This document shows, one piece after another, positions 11,314 to 11,367 of a stretch of 11,367 nucleotides of DNA (the stretch's first letter is position 1; each line of letters begins with the position of its first letter). The notes under the pieces were generated by a model. It made no database searches, was not told the DNA's origin, and saw only the letters and a list, made by a program, of their open reading frames with translations. Where the stretch lies: positions 1 to 11,367 of the forward strand of contig DAXB01000066.1 of assembly GCA_002506175.1 (NCBI GenBank), written 5' to 3'. The translations under genes and the position numbers were made by a program. This DNA comes from Methanomassiliicoccaceae archaeon UBA113. Lineage in GTDB: Archaea > Thermoplasmatota > Thermoplasmata > Methanomassiliicoccales > Methanomethylophilaceae.

Positions 11314-11367
11314 CCATTGATTTCGATGATACCGGAGTTATTCGCCTCTTTCTGAAAAACAGTGGGT

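Overview
The window reads as archaeal chromosome. Genes are preceded by TATA-like AT boxes about 22-29 bases upstream of the start codon (leaderless mRNAs), a smaller set uses GAGGTG-type ribosome-binding sites, and an HVO_2753-type zinc-ribbon gene sits directly before the archaeal elongation factor 1-beta gene. The intermediate GC content and a large secreted protein with LRR_5 and InlB-type repeats suggest a host-associated Thermoplasmatota methanogen such as a Methanomassiliicoccales member. That placement is inference; there is no 16S or mcr gene here to test it. I see no tRNA, rRNA, CRISPR array, transposase or integrase.

Layout. 1-556 (-): N-terminal part of a DUF89/ARMT1-like metal-dependent phosphatase, cut by the window edge. 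735-1875 (-): an AT-rich Fic-family AMPylase gene broken by a one-base frameshift between its Fic_N region and its catalytic core, preceded by four alternating copies of an 8-base palindrome arm around its TATA-like boxes. 1876-2200: divergent intergenic region that also holds a perfect 18-bp palindrome. 2201-2647 (+): zinc-ribbon protein plus aEF1-beta operon, closed by a hairpin terminator. 2752-3521 (+): three small separately promoted genes: a NifX/MTH1175-like protein with a Cys/His tail, an acidic 61-residue protein of unknown role, and a 36-residue zinc-ribbon protein. 3578-4102 (+): GNAT acetyltransferase with a strong ribosome-binding site but no standard start codon next to it.

4154-6841 (+): 895-residue membrane-anchored adhesin-like protein, followed after 48 bases by a Sel1-repeat protein (6890-7414). 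7397-8167 (-): solitary RecB/Cas4-like PD-(D/E)XK nuclease with four candidate Fe-S cysteines, overlapping the Sel1 gene tail to tail and divergent from a small membrane protein with a highly charged tail (8238-8738). 8725-9207 (-): a diamine-acetyltransferase-like GNAT, 9264-10625 (-): malic enzyme, and 10757-11278 (-): six-segment membrane protein. The last three share one strand but are separated by terminators and promoters, so they look like three transcription units.

Most of the window is ordinary housekeeping and accessory sequence. The parts most worth a second look are the Fic locus with its palindromes, the tiny zinc-ribbon gene at 3411-3521, and two acetyltransferase genes whose obvious longer starts run through transcription terminators.
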